Notes under the pieces: model-generated | Database searches by the model: none | Seen by the model: only the letters and a program-made list of their open reading frames with translations | Told to the model about the DNA's origin: nothing | Shown here: piece by piece, positions 13,307-13,983 of the stretch | How positions within the stretch are numbered: the first letter of the stretch is position 1 | How the letters are laid out: the number at the start of each line of letters is the position of its first letter | DNA from: Pavlovales sp. CCMP2436 | Lineage: Eukaryota; Haptophyta; Pavlovophyceae; Pavlovales | Assembly: GCA_026770615.1 (NCBI GenBank) | Contig: MU631480.1 | Span: 259,392 to 273,374, forward strand | Direction of reading: 5' to 3' | DNA: 13,983 nt | Position numbers and translations under genes: made by a program

Positions 13307-13800
13307 GTTCTGTCAGCGGCGAAAAGTCTTCTGTGGGCTAAAAAAACGGCAAAAAAAACGGCTGGAATGGACTGGTCCGATGGTCAGCATAGGTCTTCTG
13401 TGGGCCTTCTGTGGGCTAAATCTCTCCAACTGGATCCAGTTGAAGTTGGCACGAGTTAATTTTCGAAATATCAGCCCAATATCAGCCCAGTGTCATATCA
13501 TTTATTCCGCTCGAGTCCTCTCATCGTCGTCCAACACACATCGCGTAGACGCATGCCGAAATGCAGACCTCCCGGCGCTCCCGCAATAACTAAGTCTAGT
13601 TGGATTGAAATATATTTCAAAAATTCGGCTGTTAAAATCTGAGGATGACGAGCGTGACCAGCCGGCGCATGGAGACCCATTTAGCTCTCGCGCACACGCC
13701 TAGGCCGACCGCCCCGTCCGCGGCGCGGCGCGCAATCACTTCGGTTCCGCATACTGTACGTTTCCTGCTTTTTAATATGTCATAGTTTCTGTCTTATAAC
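13307..13800. repeat. Non-coding stretch with short repeats and palindromes
   Basis: TCTTCTGTGGGC occurs at about 13327 and 13393, with CTTCTGTGGGCTAAA again at about 13405. ATATCAGCCCA is tandemly doubled near 13470-13490. Perfect 16-bp palindromes lie at 13427-13442 (CAACTGGATCCAGTTG) and 13605-13620 (TTGAAATATATTTCAA). No coding frame could be supported. It may be a decayed small transposon and the promoter of the minus-strand gene at 12540-13285. Confidence 0.5.
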
Positions 13801-13983
13801 ACAGCAAGTTTTTGTTGGATACGCTGGTCTACTTCTTCTCTCGACTAGTCCTTGCAGCGCTAGTCGGTGCCCGTCGAGAAGTCGACGAGCGGCAGGTTCA
13901 CATTAGACTACAAGATCTTCGACGAACGGAGACGATCAGTTCAAAAGCTGAGCGACTCAAGACCGCGACCTCTGAATAGCAAC
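13800..13983 (-). pseudogene. Minus-strand frame with one TGA and three TAG, right window edge
   Basis: The minus strand reads, in one frame, LLFRGRGLESLSF, TGA, TDRLRSSKIL, TAG, SNVNLPLVDFSTGTD, TAG, RCKD, TAG, SREEVDQRIQQKLAVL, then TAA. The text between stops is protein-like and the other two frames are worse. It is probably the end of a decayed gene that begins beyond the window. It is also a second place where TAG interrupts an otherwise sensible frame. Confidence 0.3.

Overview
The window looks like nuclear DNA of a GC-rich fungus, most likely a basidiomycete yeast of the Pucciniomycotina (red-yeast / Microbotryum type). This is inferred from three things: a multi-exon gene with 70-310 nt GT-AG introns and CTGAC-like branch points, a Ty1/copia retroelement with an RGG-rich gag, and a gene whose HLDH...C..W...RCD pattern recalls families I associate with those yeasts. 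No species is claimed. No bacterial operon, CRISPR array, tRNA or rRNA was seen.

Layout. 1-1844 (minus) is the 5' part of a spliced gene of unknown function. It has four exons in consistent phase, one frameshift near 300, and 18-residue repeats at the window edge. 1845-3250 has no gene. It holds an 84-bp-period direct repeat, an (AT)n tract, one arm of a long-range inverted repeat, and a well-preserved MITE-like inverted repeat with 83-bp arms. 3251-4077 (minus) is a protein with seven perfect AAKEQ repeats and a classical C2H2 finger reached after a one-base frameshift. 4102-8433 (minus) is a Ty1/copia gag-pol, with a leader and possible promoter up to about 8.7 kb. 9067-9549 (plus) and 9742-10110 (minus) are two convergent orphan ORFs. 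10274-10328 is the second arm of the long-range inverted repeat. 10.43-10.6 kb has a CTAGG-rich patch with a short telomere-like block. 10.66-11.69 kb (minus) is a decayed pseudogene. 11.7-12.5 kb has two weak ORFs and a strong hairpin. 12540-13285 (minus) is a gene broken by a 22-bp tandem duplication. The rest is mostly non-coding, ending in another minus-strand relic.

The most notable object is the copia element. From the gag ATG at 8433 to the TGA at 4102-4104 the frame never shifts over 1,444 codons, yet it has four in-frame stops and all four are TAG. They lie at or near module borders: end of gag, just before protease, after protease, and inside integrase. The second segment, between gag and protease, is a tyrosine-rich repeat region followed by a strong transmembrane segment. 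That is unusual for copia, where extra membrane ORFs, when present, usually follow pol. The element is probably immobile now: RT has YVDN in place of YVDD and stops right after it, with no RNase H and no visible LTR pair.

Two explanations compete. One is UAG readthrough or reassignment: the better ORFs here end in TGA, and UAG also punctuates a frame at 13.8-13.98 kb. The other is C-to-T decay (RIP-like CAG/TGG to TAG). The sequence alone does not settle this.
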